A stretch of DNA of 64,000 bases from Talpa occidentalis (lineage: Eukaryota; Chordata; Mammalia; Eulipotyphla; Talpidae), in assembly GCF_014898055.3 (NCBI RefSeq), contig NW_023601433.1, positions 44,077,876 through 44,141,875 on the forward strand. The letters are read 5' to 3'. The first letter of the stretch is position 1, and the number at the start of each line of letters is the position of its first letter. Both the position numbers and the translations under genes were made by a program. Below, in pieces: positions 37,700 through 52,318 of this stretch. The notes beneath the pieces were generated by a model. The model had not been told where the DNA came from. It ran no database searches and saw only the letters and a list, made by a program, of their open reading frames with translations.

Positions 37700-40260
37700 G
37701 TTCTTAGCACTGATTAATACTTCTTTTGTAGTTTAGTAAGTCATCAATTCTTGTAAATATACAATGCTTGAAAAATAAGTTCTTTTTCTATTGTTAATTT
37801 GTAAGATTCTAATATACACATCTCTTAGATAAAGCTTACTAATTCTGTTGGTCAAATGTTTTATGTGCGTATATATTTATTGTTGAATTGAACTATCATC
37901 TTTTTAAATTGTAGATTTGTATCTTAGTTTGTAATTCTATTCCTGTTTACTTCAAATATTATGAAACTGTTATCTCCTGATGATGATTTCTTTTTGTCAT
38001 TTTGTATGGCTTTTTATCCTTTTTTTGAGTAAAAGTCTATTTTGTCTAATATTAATATAGATAAGCAAGCTTTCTTTTAATTAAGATTTACCTGGTATCT
38101 TTTCTTTTTTTATTCTTATATATCAAAACTTTCTAAGCCATTTTAATATTTCCTGTAAAAGAATCTAGGAAGATTTTTCCTTTCAATGCAGACTGAGACT
38201 GTCTGTGTTTTAGTAGGTGAATTTTATCATTTATATTTACTTGGTTTACTGATTTGCTGGGTTTTTTATGAATTTTTTTTTTTTTTTTGCTTTACATTTA
38301 TGATGCTTTTTCTTTTTCCTCATTTCATGCCTTTGAAAACTGGGAATCACAATGCTTGTTTTACAAGCGCATTGAAGTTTGAAACTTCGGAGGTTACATG
38401 ATTACTCTTAAGTTATCAATAAGCACTCTTAATTAGCATATAAAATTAAGATAACTGCCCTCTTCTCATATAATCCAAACACAAAACACATTAGCTCCTA
38501 CTCCCTCCCTGCTTAGATCTTAAATATTTATGATATCTAGTACTAGTCCCTGGTTACACATTCAGATAAGTCACCCTTTATACAATTAATCTTCTTGTGA
38601 TTTTAACATTTTAACTGCTTCTGTTCTCACAATTATGTTTGTATCTTATTTCTCTTTTAGGAATAATTTTCCTTCTTCCCGAAGGACATTCTTTAATTGT
38701 TCTTTCTGAAAAATTCTATGAGTTATAAGTTCAGTCTATTTGAAAAGGTCTTTCATTTTACCTCACATTTATGTGATACTGGAGTTCTGTATAAAATTCA
38801 AACTTGATAGACATTTCTTCTTAAAAGCATTGTTTCCTTGGCTTGTGGCACATATTTTGCTAATGAGAAGTCTGCTGCCCATCCACAATTGCTTTGTAGG
38901 CAAACTGTAAGAAAGAGTTTTCTCTATGATGTTACACATTTTCACTACAACATGCAATACAGTGTGGGTTTGTATTTATCCTAGGTAGAACTTGATGTGC
39001 TTCTTCAATAAGCACTCATGCTTTCCTCAAATCTGGAAAAGTCTGAACCATTTGTCCTTCAAATATTTTCTCTCTGTACTTTTCTTTAAGAACTGCAGTT
39101 GGATATATGTCATAGCTTCTTTTTCTGTGTTTCTTTTTCTCTAGAATTTTTTTTTTTTACATTTTCATCTTTCTGTGCTGTGTTTTAAAGAATTACCTCA
39201 GTAGAAGGGATCATGCTCAGCGAAATAAGCCAGAAAGAAAAAGAAAAATACCCGATGGTCTCACTCACAGCAGGAATTTAGAAAACCTAAATAAGGGACC
39301 AGGGAAAAGTCTAATTAATACAAAGTAAAAATGAAAATCAACAAGCAACTATAAACCAGAGACACACTAAGGGGGGTACAGGGAGAGGAAGGATTAGGGT
39401 CAAAATAAGGGGGGTGCAATTGTATGGGGAATATAACCAAAATGAAAATGAATACATTGTGCAAAAATGAAAAATGCTGTAAGAATTACATAAAATAAAA
39501 TATTAAAAAAATAATTTGCTCAGACCTTCCATTTCTATATTCTTCTGTTTTGCTATAACTAATCTGCTTTTAAACCAGCTCCTAAGGGGACTTATTTTAA
39601 TGACTTCATTTTCCACTTTTAGATTTGGAAGTTTTCTTCCAAATTCCGTTTCTTCTTCTTCAATTCCATTTGTTTATTTTTCATATTATATTACTTTCAG
39701 TAATGTTTCTTTTTTAAGTCAGTTCTTTCCTAATTTATTAAATTCCTTTATTTCTTTGTACTACTGCACATTCTTAGAATGTTATTTATCCTGTGTGTTG
39801 CGTCTATTGATTGTCTTCTCCTTTGCTCATTTGCTAGCTTAATTTGTAGTTTTTATTGCACACCGATCTTCAGTTGGAGGTTATTGGGTTCCTTTCATAA
39901 TTATATGCTTCTTCAGTGGAGATTGCTGTAGGAGACCTATATACTTTGGTTGTAGAATTGTTTCTGAAGTCTGAAGGTTTGAAGCTTTAGTGTATTGTGG
40001 GTGACCAATTGTTTTTCTCTACCTTAACTCAGGCAGCTGAGCTCCCAGCTCTGGGAGGTAGGGTTTTCTAATTCTCTTTTTGTAGACAATGGCAGCTCTT
40101 CAGGTCGATTAAGATCCAAGTCCTCATCTCCCACATTCCATATCCATGTTTGTATGCATCTAGGATTGCCATAGTGTTAGGTGAAGTTTACCATTCTCAT
40201 TTCAAATTCTCTCTTTGGTTCTGACTGCTGGAAGCATTCCTTTCTTTTTTAATTCAACTA
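37700..40260 (-). mobile_element. Ancient L1-like 5' region (putative), interrupted
   Basis: T-rich, phrase-like matches to the antisense of old L1M 5' sequence: ttttgagtaaaagtctattt, agaagtctgctgcccatcca and ttgtccttcaaatattttct. A younger L1 end (39195-39510) interrupts it. No frame is preserved; assigned from memory. Confidence 0.4.
39195..39512 (+). mobile_element. Young L1 3' end, 5'-truncated
   Basis: agggatcatgctcagcgaaa, taagccagaaagaaaaagaa and cataaaataaaatattaaaa give the full 3' end of the same L1 family seen in reverse at 11 and 12.6 kb. Confidence 0.9.
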
Positions 40261-40304
40261 TTCCCTTTTTTTCTTATAACCTTTTAGATTACTTATATTA
40301 TTTT

Positions 40305-40566
40305 AAATATTTATTTATTTATGCATACAAGAGCTGGGGTACAGGCCAGAAGTATGGGGGTGGGTGAGAGGATTCACCAGAGACAGAGTGGGGAACCAAA
40401 CAGGCAAATTGACCGAAGTATACTGCTGAGGGGAGCAGGGTGAGACAGGAGAGGTCTGCTGCGCCATGTGCGTTGCTTCCTGGCTGGCCAGGAATGGAAC
40501 TCATGCTGCAATGGCTGTGGATAGCTTCTAGGTTGCATCTTAACCCTTGCGCCACCAGGGAGGCCC
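40305..40566 (-). mobile_element. tRNA-derived SINE with 15-bp perfect target-site duplication
   Basis: tacttatattatttt is at 40290-40304 and 40567-40581. Between them, atttatttatgcatacaaga to caccagggaggccc in minus orientation. Confidence 0.95.
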
Positions 40567-41439
40567 TACTTATATTATTTTTACTGTGGGATAGTAACCT
40601 TTCTGCATTACCATGCTCCCCAAAGTCCATGAATTTTGCTAAACTGTGTGTTGTTTAATAGGCTCCCAAAGCACATTGTTTATTGAGGTAGAACCTCTTT
40701 CTGGTCCTCTAATTCATCTTTGTTCCCAATTATAAACTTCCACCTAAAAAATGTTTATTTAACTTTTCCAACTCATGTTGTCAATCCTTATTTGTAAATA
40801 TTTATGTTTCACTACTAATATCCAAAAATTTAATTATGTGCGGTTATGAATCTGTTATTCTTTAAAAGTGGTGTTCCCCTTCCCCCAAAAAAGTGGTGTT
40901 CCACAATTGAGATGTCACTAGCTTTAGTTTTTCCAATCCTTCTTGAACATTTTTCTGCTCCCCACATTACTGCCTAAGTCTTAAAATATCTGGTAGTTTT
41001 CCCCAATTCTTTTTTTCCCGGCTTTTTAAGCCATCACTAGTGTCCTATCTGAATTTATTTACCTGTTTCCCCTTGAACCTCCAATTTTCTCCCCATTTGT
41101 TACCTCTATTCCAAGCACTTATGAGACCCTGCTCCTTCAATGTTCTTTCCTTTCTGGGACTTCATTCAGACATGTATGCCTCTAATGTTGAAAATCAAAA
41201 ATTGGGTGTTATATTAACTGAAGTGCGTAGTTTTTTGAGAAAGAAATTAGCTGAAACTGACAAAAAATATAAAAATAATAGTAAATTCTAGAATTACCCT
41301 GGGAGGTTAGTAAGTTTGAAGCCATAAGAGAAAAGGTGGTTATTTGTGTTGGGAGGGGTAATTAATTACACTTTAATCAAGTGCATGTAAGGGCAGCTCC
41401 CTGAGATAATACCCCACATAAGTGTGTTCAATAAATGGT

Positions 41440-41800
41440 CAGCTTTTTCAATGGGGATAGAATGGGGAGTAGATGGAATCTCCAGTGTAAAGATGACATT
41501 TGCCTTAGTTCAGAATGTACTAGCAAGAAAATGTTTTGGAGTCATCTCTATTTGATGAGAATTCTCTTAAGATGGTTCATGGAAACTATAGATCCGAGGC
41601 ATATGGCAGGGGATATTGAGGGTGAAGGGTCTAAATGGGAAGGGAGAGCACAAGAGACTATGGTGACGCATCGTTCATGGGTGATGTGGTGGTGGGAGAA
41701 CTCCGGGAACTACACCTGAGGGGAGAAATCAAATATTGTACAGAAATGAGCAACAATGTAAGAAAATAAAAAATTCAATTAAAAAAAGATTTAAAAAACA
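41440..41800 (+). mobile_element. Older L1 3' end
   Basis: ggtggtgggagaactccggg, ctacacctgaggggagaaat and the terminal agaaaataaaaaattcaatt match the 3' end of the copy at 43360-43723. The left limit is uncertain. Confidence 0.7.
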
Positions 41801-42289
41801 GTAGTATATGAGTAATAAATAATTGTATTGTTATTTAAAAAAAAAGATGGTTTGTGGATTTATGCAAATTGGGTCTCCCCTCTGTAGCAGAGATATAACA
41901 GATGCCTAATTGAAGACATATTTCCAAAAAGGTCATTTGGGATGAGAATATTTATGGTGTCTTTGGCAAATAGCCCAAATTACTCCATTGTGATTTTCTT
42001 TACTCTTGTCCAAGAGTTTTCAGTGGAAAAGGCCCAAATGATTTTGTTCTTTCTCACAGATGTACTTGTGAAGTTTATTGTGCTTTAATGGGGCTGAGAT
42101 TTAAGATCTCGGAAGCTACCCATTAGGATTGAGATAAGCGTCATAAGAACAGAGCCCTCAAACTATCTAAGGAGGTGCAACTTCATAGTCGATTTAAATG
42201 CAATTTCTATTTCAAGTGCTACAAAGCAATGTTTTACTGCAGGTGGCAGTACTTGCTTAGAAGGTGCTGCTATTGCAGTTTCCACTAAC

Positions 42290-42345
42290 TCTTATCTTAA
42301 AGGTCTTATTATCTTAAAGGTCTTAAAGGTCTTATTATTTTATAC
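42290..42345. repeat. Short tandem duplication (tcttaaaggtcttatta)
   Basis: Units of cttaaaggtcttatta repeat with a partial middle copy. Confidence 0.85.
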
Positions 42346-43127
42346 ATAATGGCCTAACATGGCATTATTGGTTGATATTTAGGTTTCACTTTATGCCTAC
42401 ACTTAACTTTTTCCATATCTACAAATTTTTCACCTGGCTTTACCCTGAAAAAGAAAGACAAAGTTGAGTCCTTTTAACCTGGATCACACCTGTTCATACT
42501 TATAGAGAGAAAATGTGTGAGCCTCATCGTTCTTTTTGGAGCTGTGCATTCAAGTCGAACAGGCAACCCAGTGAGTCAGTCTGTTTCTGACACCCACCCG
42601 AATGTCACCAAGCTTGCTGGGTGGTGTTTTATTCATTGGGCATTTATATTGAAAGGATTTTCCAGGCTAGATAAGAATCCTTGCTCACTGTGCACATGAA
42701 GAAATCCCTGCTGGTGCCTGTAGCCAGCGTCTGTCCTGTCCCAGTTGTGATCCTGTACCTGCTGTCAGCACGAAGACCTCAGCAGAGGACACAGCTCCTT
42801 GGCTACATCAGACTGGGCACATTGTACTGTTGTTCTCCTGTAGACAAAGCTGGTGATCTTGAGGGGACATGGTAAGACTGGCGATCACTAGAAAGAGAAA
42901 GGGGATTCTATTTCTGGTTTCACATGGGCCAGTGATTTCTTGTCTGACCTAAGCAGCCCACTAAGCCTTTTGAGTCTGTGTGCCTCTGAAAAATGAGAGG
43001 ATCTGGTTTGGTAAGCTTTAATTGTTTTGGAGTGGGTCCCTAGTGTTTCCTGATTCTGAGCTAAGTACATCTTCATACCATGACAGCCACTTGTCCTAAC
43101 ATTTATCAAACTTTCATATTCATTTAG

Positions 43128-43240
43128 AGTTGCCAGGCACTGTTTGAATTCCTTAACAAAGATGAAGTCATTTAGGTCCCCAAGGGCACCATGTGGATGT
43201 ACCCTTATCACTGCCATGATAGGTGTGAGCTGGGACTCCA
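43128..43240 (-). mobile_element. MIR fragment
   Basis: gttgccaggcactgtttgaa and the following sequence match the MIR 3' half in reverse orientation. Confidence 0.55.
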
Positions 43241-43359
43241 TCCACTCAGCGTGCCTTCAAGTCCACTCAGTTAAATACAGCTCTGTGTGGACATCTGACA
43301 CATTGACACATCTCTTTTATGTTGGATTTCATGGAAGAATATTAAATTTCTATGCTGTG

Positions 43360-43723
43360 CAACCAAAAACATAAACTCATGCCATTCACAGCAACATGGA
43401 TGAAGCTGGAAGGGATTATGCTCAGCAAAACAAGTCAGAAGGAAAAGGAAAATATCTAATGGTTTCGCTTATAGGTGGACCATAGGGAAAGCAAAGGGTC
43501 AAGAAAAAGACAAAACTTGCAGGCAGAACATAGATCTGAGGGATACAGTAGGGGACGAAGAGTGAGGGGGGTCAAAATAGAAGAGGGAAGAGCACAAGGA
43601 ACAATGGTGATGGGTCACAGGTGCTGTGGTGGTGGGAGAAGTTCAGAGACTACACCTGAGGGGAGAAGTCAAATGCTGTACAAAAATGAACAATGATGTT
43701 AGAAAATATAAATAAATAAATAA
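43360..43723 (+). mobile_element. L1 3' end with 16-bp target-site duplication
   Basis: aaatttctatgctgtg (43344-43359) and aaatttctttgctgtg (43724-43739) flank it with one mismatch. Inside are cagcaacatggatgaagctg, ttatgctcagcaaaacaagt and a 3' AAAT tail. 5'-truncated. Confidence 0.92.
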
Positions 43724-44574
43724 AAATTTCTTTGCTGTGGAGGAATCACCACTTTATAAAGGACTAGCACTGGAGCACTGACTTCATCAGTGAGTAAGAA
43801 CAGCAGAGCCTATTTTATGAACTTCATATTGAAAAATCTTTTACAAAGCTTGTATTACATTCTTTACAATATACATTAAAAAAAAAAAAAGGAACATGGA
43901 GACACAGGAAGAGTGGAGATACCTGTGGCCTTGGCTGTAATTAGCTCATGAGAGCGCATGTGTCTGATTGCTGGTTTTGCTTGCGTGTAAATACAAGTTG
44001 CTGTGCTAAGCAAAAAATAATTGTAATAGATTCATTTAATCATAATGCAGCAAAGTTTAACTTGTTAGAGCTTTAAACTTGCAGATGAGCCTTTCCCTGG
44101 GGCTGCCTGTCTGATTGTAGTTGCTAAGCCTGACCTACTTATCAGCTTTTTCAGAAGATGGCTTAAACACCTCCCAGGATATATTCATACACTGGAAAAT
44201 CCAATAGTAGTAACTTTCCATAACGCATGATTTATTTTTAGGGCATTGGGTGGGGGGCAGGGAGGGGCTGTCATACATCACATAAGGCATCTTGTTCATG
44301 CTTGTACTTTCACTTAGACGTGAGTCACAAGGTTAATTCTTAATAACTAGATGAAAAATTCTTAATGGTGGGATGACTAGAGGGTTTCAGATTCAGAGTC
44401 ATTTTGGTAGTTAGGTTCCAACGAGCAAGTTCATACAAGAGAGCCCACTACCAACTTTTCAGTACTTTTGCTTCTGATGTAATCTAGTCTCTTGTATGAA
44501 TGCCTTCTCTTTGGTAATTAGTGCATTTTTCCTCTGGTTGACTTAAGGGTAGGAATAAAAGAAAATTATATTGA

Positions 44575-44821
44575 GGGGCCTCCCTGGTGGCCTAGGCATG
44601 AAGTCTCACTGCTATCACCACCATGGCCTGTGTTCGACCCCTGGCCAGGGAGATAACCCACATTTGGCGCAGCAGATCTCTCCTGTCATGCCTGCTACTC
44701 CCCTCAGCAATGTATTTCAGTAGATCTGGCAGTTCTGCTCCCCACTCTGTCTCTGGTGAATGCTCTCACCCCCTGCACCCCTGGCCTACACCCCAGTTCT
44801 TCTACACAAAAAAAAGCAAGA
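44575..44821 (+). mobile_element. tRNA-derived SINE with 15-bp target-site duplication
   Basis: ggggcctccctggtggccta ... ccccagttcttctacac, then an A-rich tail. agaaaattatattga (about 44560-44574) and agaaaatgatattga (about 44825-44839) differ by one base. Confidence 0.92.
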
Positions 44822-46388
44822 AAGAAAATGATATTGACCTTTAAAGGAAATCACATCCTTTAACACCAGTTAGTCATGAGTTTGAGTCTGTGGTAGAACT
44901 TTTAGTTTCTTATTCTGTAGTTTTCATCTATTGACTCAAGAAAATGAGGTGATAGGAACAAGGCTTTTTTATGTGAGCCTGAGAGATGTGACCTCAAGTC
45001 ACATAATAGAGTAAATGACATTCTCTCGATTACCAGACTCTCGCAGGCCCCGAGAGCTCTGGCATCCCATCCAGAATGGATTCAGAAAGCTTAAACCAAA
45101 CCCAGGGTTAAAACTAAAGTGGCCTTTCTAAAAGAATTTGGAAGCCAGTTGAAATCAATGCTCTGTAGTTGATGGAAGTGAGCAATGGTAAAGAATGTGA
45201 GACTTCAGTGAAAAACATCTGTCTCCCAATGCCAGAATTCGTATTCCTAAACAGTTCTTCAACTCCAGTCATTTTCCCCTTCCTTCTTAACCTTCTTTGT
45301 TTTCCAGACTGTTACTTTGTTGTGTCTTTCTCTCTCTCTTTCTCCTCCCTCTCTCCCTCTCCCCTGTCCTTCTCCATTCTCTCTCTCAGCTACATCTGTG
45401 ACAAGACTCCCTAATGGACACATTTAGATCCATGAGTTCTATACATAACCAGAAATCTGTACTTCTTAAGAATTCCTCGCTTGCTGTACTGTTGAGAGAA
45501 CTTTTATATTCAGTTCACCTTCTATAGCCTGTGTGATGATGTTTAATTATATGTTAACATTTTTCTCCCAAACCCAGATATTTTTTTGAAAATCTCTCTG
45601 GTCAGACAAGAGAACAGAGGAGGACTTGGAGAGGATTCTAATTAACTTTATTTGTCTCCTTACACCTTCAAGGACAATAAGAGTAATTTCGTCTTTTGGC
45701 TCCAAAATCACAAGTCTGACTTTCATTGAAAGGCTCAGTTATCTTGTTTCCTTGAAACCCCATCTCCCAATTCTACCTTCTATTCATTGTGGTCTTCTGA
45801 TGTTTCATGTAAATACCTTTTGAGCATAACTAAGAATTTCATTTTTTCCTCTTTTCACACCTGTGGTCTTGGTGAATGTATTTTATTGTCTCATATGCTA
45901 GTCAGTCTAGGGACAAGCACATCTTTGTGGTTAAGACGTTTATTATAATGATGTTGGCATATTCTGCTAGAAAAAATAAAGCATTTGCAGTTTCCAATAT
46001 GGATGAAAAGTGTGTGTAAAGTTCGGAGCATCCTGGTAAGATATCATTGACTACATGGAGAAGTCACAGCAGAAGGATTTCCCTTCTTGGATTCATTGAC
46101 CACTTCTTACCACAAAGTAGAAGTCTGCAGCCAGACCAGTCATTCTTCTCCAGCCTCCTCAGTACATATATATTCTGTATTTCCATGTCCTTCTTGTTCA
46201 TCCTTGGTCCATGGACGTCTCTCTTCTCTACCTTCTATTTCTCCCCAGAATTCACCTTTTTCCTGTGCTGGTTTATCCAGTAAATACAACAGCTATCGTA
46301 TCCTAGCTGTATAATTTGCAAGTCAAAGGCAGGGGGCTGTTTTTCCTGGCAAGAGCAGATGGAGACATATGATGAACTTAATACACAA

Positions 46389-46455
46389 GAACTTGAATAT
46401 TGTCACCAGTGAAGATTATCACCACTTGAATATTGACCCCAGTGAAGATGGGAAG
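46389..46455. repeat. 33-nt tandem duplication
   Basis: acttgaatattg(t/a)c(a/c)ccagtgaagat occurs twice in tandem about 280 nt upstream of the PCNX2 exon at 46736. Confidence 0.85.
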
Positions 46456-46711
46456 ACCACGCTGTGTTACTCTAAGGAAAGCAAAGAAATGCAGCCTCAC
46501 AGGGGACTGAAATAATCTACTTGGTAATAGTGACCACAACAGGTTTCTTCTTTTCATCTTGTAAAGTAGTTTTAAACTATCCCTCAAGGGCTGTTTTGCA
46601 TGTAGGAGAAAAGAAGGTAAGAATAAGCAAGTGGGCAAATAGTTTCACTGCCCCTGCCTAACAACCACATGTGTGTCTGGAATGACCTTGTCTGAATGCC
46701 ATGTCTGATGA

Positions 46712-46924
<213 letters not shown>

Positions 46925-48048
46925 TAAAAATATTTTAAAGTCTTTAAGATTACATTTTAATGGGGACATGGGGAGGCACTTTGGATTCCCTTTAGGCCAC
47001 TTAGCCTTAAAAGATGTTTCTTAATTTTGAATTCTTCCTGTTTCTTAATGCATATTCAGGAGTTGCTTTAATTTTTCTGATTCTTTCATGTCTATGCCCA
47101 GATCTGCGTTTAGCCGTCCTGTCTTTTGAATGGAAACTTACTGTTTAAATAATTTGGTTGACTTGTGCAAAAAAGAGCAAGTAATTTGTTGTTATTAAAC
47201 ATGTGGATAGAGTTTGTATTTTTAATATACTGTTATACCTTATATAACATTATGATATTGTGTGGTTATCATATACTAGAAAAAGATTCAAAAGCCCAGA
47301 ATCAGATACAACAGAAATAGTCAAATGTTTTTGAAAACTAATAAGATAATTTATAGTTTTGTTTTGTAATTGCTAATCTCCAATTGCTAGTCTTATCACC
47401 TGTAGTTTCATTTGACTTCCTGATATTGTTTTAAGTGTTTCAATAATGATAATAATTTATAATTTACTTCAAAACAGTTGAGCTGCTCCTTGTAAAGATC
47501 ACCTTGACACAGAAGGCTGAACAGTGTGTGTGGAGAGATTAATTCTTTAAAATAATAACACCTTGAAAAGCAAGATTAAGCCAAAGTATTCTTGACTGAA
47601 GTCTGAAATTTGCCTTTAAAAAGGCTTTCCTTTAAGAAATTTATATTCTCCCACTGAATTTTCATTTTATAAACTAATCTCTCCCAAGAAGTGGTTCGGG
47701 GACCTTTTGCATTAGAATGCGCAGAAGAGCTTGTTAAATAGGTGGATTCTTGAGCCCAGCACATACTTTTATGACCACATTTCAGTGGGTTGATCCTGCC
47801 CCCTAAACTTCTCAAGCCTCCCCAGAAATTCTTATCCACTGGTATGTGGGAGCTGCTGGCTTTCCAATAGAGGTACTATTAGCCATTTTTAGTGACCACT
47901 CAGTGTTTTCATATGACAATCACATAGGTTCCTAAGACAATTCATAAGGAATCTCTGGGCTCTAAATTTTGTGCACTGTACTTGGGCTGATCATTAAGTG
48001 ATAACAGATTGTATGTTTTTTAAATGCTCTCCTCCATACTCATTTAAA

Positions 48049-48354
48049 ACACACACATTTTTTAAAATTTTATATATTTTTTACATCATTTTTCATTTTT
48101 GTACAATGTATGCATTTTCATCTTGGTTATAGTCCCCGTAAAATTCCCACCACCCTTGTTTTGATCCTACTCCCTTCTCCCCACATAGTGTCTCTGGTTT
48201 ATAGTTGCCTGCACTCAGTGAAATAAGCCAGAAAGAAAAAGAAAAATACCGGATGGTCTCACTCATAGCAGGAACTTAGAAAACCCAAATAAGGGATCAG
48301 GAAAAAGACTAATTATAAAAAAGTGAAAATCAAAATCAACACACACACATTTTT
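48049..48354 (-). mobile_element. Short L1 with inverted 5' segment and target-site duplication
   Basis: acacacacattttt flanks it at 48049-48062 and 48341-48354. 48063 to about 48209 is the L1 3' end in minus orientation (tttttcatttttgtacaatg), and 48210-48340 is L1 3' sequence in plus orientation (gaaataagccagaaagaaaa). The switch is at about 48210. Confidence 0.9.
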
Positions 48355-51300
48355 AAGCATACCAAGAGCTGGCCTCACAATGCTCATTGTTCTGGGTTCC
48401 TATTCTTAGACCTGCATTGGTATTTCCAAAGTGTTCAAGGTTATTTGGCAGAACAAGCTAAGGAAAAAAATTGTGAAAGAGTGAGCTTGGCCCCACCTTT
48501 TTCTTTTAGCTGCAATCATTTTCTATAATGCCAGTAATTTTAGTCTTTCTAAACTGAGTCCTCTGAAAACAGTAAGGTGAAAGATTGAGGTCATTTTTAT
48601 TTCTGATGTGTTTTCTACAGTATCCTGTCTAGAATTTAAAGCCTGTTTATTAAAAGAAAATTATTAAATTGATGCAAACTCGTGGTTGAGGAGTAGCACT
48701 AAGATTTTGAAATTTGAAATTGTGGTGCTCAATTGTACCCTTACCTTATTCATACATAGACTCATAGCATTTCTTTGGGCTATTTATGCCTTGTTAAGTG
48801 AGTTCAGTAATACTTATTACTCCATAGTTCCATAGCTGAATTAACCCCATTCTGGGAGCCATACATTTTAATTACCTGACCCACACGTGTGTTGAGAGTT
48901 CATGCTCAAGGGTAGCATAAGTGGCATTTAATATCTCCTACAAGAATGAAAGTAGCATTAGCATCTATCTGATATTGGCGCAGAGTGAGTGTTAATTCTA
49001 AGTACTTTCATGAAAGGTGGACTCATTCTCTTAAGAAATTGGACACATTTAAGATGTAGATTTTATTGGGCATTTGGTAGTTAGTTCTGTTTTAGAACAC
49101 TCAAAGGATCCCCTTGGTTTGTTCTTAAAACTTTTCCTGTTAGTGACATTCACTTCCTCCTTCTGCTAAGGTGCAGAGCCTTCAAAATGACCACTTAGGA
49201 TCAGGGAGTTGTGTTAGAATTCATGGGGCCTTCAGGTCCCCTGTCTTTGTCCAAGGACATCCTCCCAGCCTCAATTAGTTGTAAGGTAGATATTTGCTAT
49301 TTGGAGTCCAGCATCCTCCCATTCAGAATAAAATGAGATAGAAAAACAGTTTAGGAAACTGAATGTAGATGCCATCAAGACCAAGTTATCAGATTCCTAA
49401 ACACCAGCCCTGGATCTTGACTAATTTTGAAATGTTAATTATTTTATCACTCTATTAAGAAGCTGTGGGTTCCATCCTGGCACTGAGAAGGGACTAATTT
49501 GCTCCATTTTGGAAGTGAATTAGCTTTCAGGCCAGCGGGGCACTGTTTAGTAAATTGCTTTTTCCAGTACTGGCATGTTTTCTCCCTCGGTAGCCTCTGT
49601 TAGTTTCTAAGCGTGTAACCTCCAGGGAAAGATGAGAATGTTCACCCTTTTAATATGTGTAGAGACCATGCAAGACCATTGTCTTCTAATAATTAGACAG
49701 ACTTAGCCAGATTATCTGTTAAATGTATATATTAGGAAGGCTGCTTGCTATTTGAGCTCCTTTTGTGCTTCTAATGATGTTTTGTAACTTAAATTACTGA
49801 CGTTGATGTTATATTTTAAATGGCCTCAAATAAAACTGAAACTTTTGAAAGAGTCACCACTTACCTCTAAACCTCCGACCTCTTAGCTCTCAATTTCTGG
49901 GTAATTGCTGTGGCATTTATTAAATTTATATCTGGCATCCAATAAAGTATAAACAACATAATCTTTAGGGAAATGTTTAGAATACAAAAGAAGGGCAATG
50001 GCGGGCCCTGTAGCATCTTGTTCAGCCCTGGCCTCTCTTGGCTCTGTCTTTATTTTTCCTCAAACCCCAGAGTCCTTTTGTCACCTGAGAATGTGGACAA
50101 GCCCCTCCTCCTGACACCTCCCCTCCTGACACCTCCCCTGGTGACCCCATTCTACCTTCTCACAATATTTTCAGTTCCTTTATATGCTGACATCTTCCAT
50201 GAAGTTCTCTTTTCTTCCAGCGACAAGAGGCATTGTTAATTGGGTGTGTTTTGTGACAGAAATATTTAGATATTTTCAGGTTTCAGACCAAGAGGAAATT
50301 GGTGGTGATAGACACCACAGTAGCTCATTGTTCTGTAGTTCTAGTTTGAACCTGGGTCAAAATAAACGGAATTTGATTTAAACTGTAACACAATAAAGAT
50401 GTTTTCGATATTCAAACAATTCAACACCAGAAAGGATTATTAAAAAAGGATGTATCATTTCCTTAAAGAACATGTTTGGAATGAAATAAGTTAAAAATCA
50501 GAAAGGACAGTTACTCTTGAAACGAAACTCTGAAATCCATAGAAATGCTTGAGAAGTGTCTGTGACTGGCTCAAAACTCACTCCCTCTCCATATGTGCAT
50601 GTAAGTGGGGCTTGGGTGGTTCCTGTCTCTAACCCGCCCCTACTACATAACTAAAGCAAATAGGACAATATGTGCAAGCACTTAGAAGCCTGATTTGCTT
50701 TCCTGTGTCCTAATGGTAATGAGACAAGTCCTCCTAGAGGTGCCAATCATTTCTTTTTAACTTTCTTTTAGAACCTTTTGAACTGGCTAGAGAGAAAAGA
50801 CCTCCATGTGTGCTGTAGTGAGGAAGAAACACATGTGGTGCCATTGCAAATGGGAAGATCAGGCTTTAGGAGACCAGACTAGACCTGCAGTAGAACACTC
50901 CAAGTCTTTAACCTGTGGAGTAAGGAATGGTATGTGGACGTAGGGCCTGGTCAGTCATGCCCCCCTCTGCCAGCCCCAGGGACCTCTGCCTTCCAGCCCT
51001 AAATCCCACAACCACCCTTGCACTATAATGACACAGTGTGATTGTTAGCCAGTTCTCCCATGATGGAGTGAGGCTGGGGAGGGACTAGCTCTCTGGCACC
51101 ATCCCTAGATTTCCAGAGATCAACTGAGCTTGAGCTAAAAGTTACAACTATACTTATTTTAAAATCGAGCATTTACATTTTTGATCAACAAAGTACATAA
51201 AAATGAGGCCAGAAAGTGAGAAACTGACACAGTGCTAAAGAGGCAACTGGGTTGACCAGATGCCATGATTGAGCGTGCCTGTCTTTAGCTTATAAACCAG

Positions 51301-52120
51301 ATCTTGAACTGAACCATTGGTGTTCGGTGTATGAGAGCATGAGAGCAGACATATGTTTTTGAATAGTGGGAAAAGATTCTTGGAGAAACAAAGACGTAAC
51401 CTTCCCAAACAATGCTATGATTTCTTTCAAAGAGTGTAGCTTAATTTTAACTATTTATAAAGCTACTTGGTACTTCAGCAGATGTACCACGGTGCATTTT
51501 GTTCAGCTAATGATAGCTGAGCAAAAAGATTCAGTTCTTTTCAACTCTTAGATACTAAATCTTTGCCGAGATGCACACTGAGACTGCTGGGATGTTTATG
51601 AGAATCATTTGGTGTTCTTGGTGGTGGAATGGAACCTAGCAGGATACTACTGCAAGTTTTATATTTCCAAATAAGTGCATAGAACAAGTGTATGCCCAGC
51701 TTTCTTTCCTTGGTGAGAAAATGGCTTTAATGTTGTTAAAAAACAAGTCATTTGAATACATTTAGAGATCCAATTGCCTTTATTAAATGATTCGTGAATG
51801 GGGCGGCATCCTGTCTAGCAAGCAGTAAGGTGCTGCCAGAGTGGTGCAAAATGGAAGGTTTCTGGCATCCGAACTAGGATAGGATGAGATTATAAACAAA
51901 AGAAAAGAGATTATTTCAGACAAAGCCATCTTCTCTCAGGGAAGAGAGGGGTCAAGTGTGCCCATGAACTCACGCGTGCAGAGCAGGAGACTGCAGATTG
52001 GTTCAGAATTCACTTTTGGAGAGGCGGAAACTGCCCTTAGGCTAGGTATTCAATCATGATGGGGCTTGGCATACATGAGTCCATTTTGGGCTGGTTTCTT
52101 TTCAGAAAAATGTAAACTAG

Positions 52121-52318
<198 letters not shown>

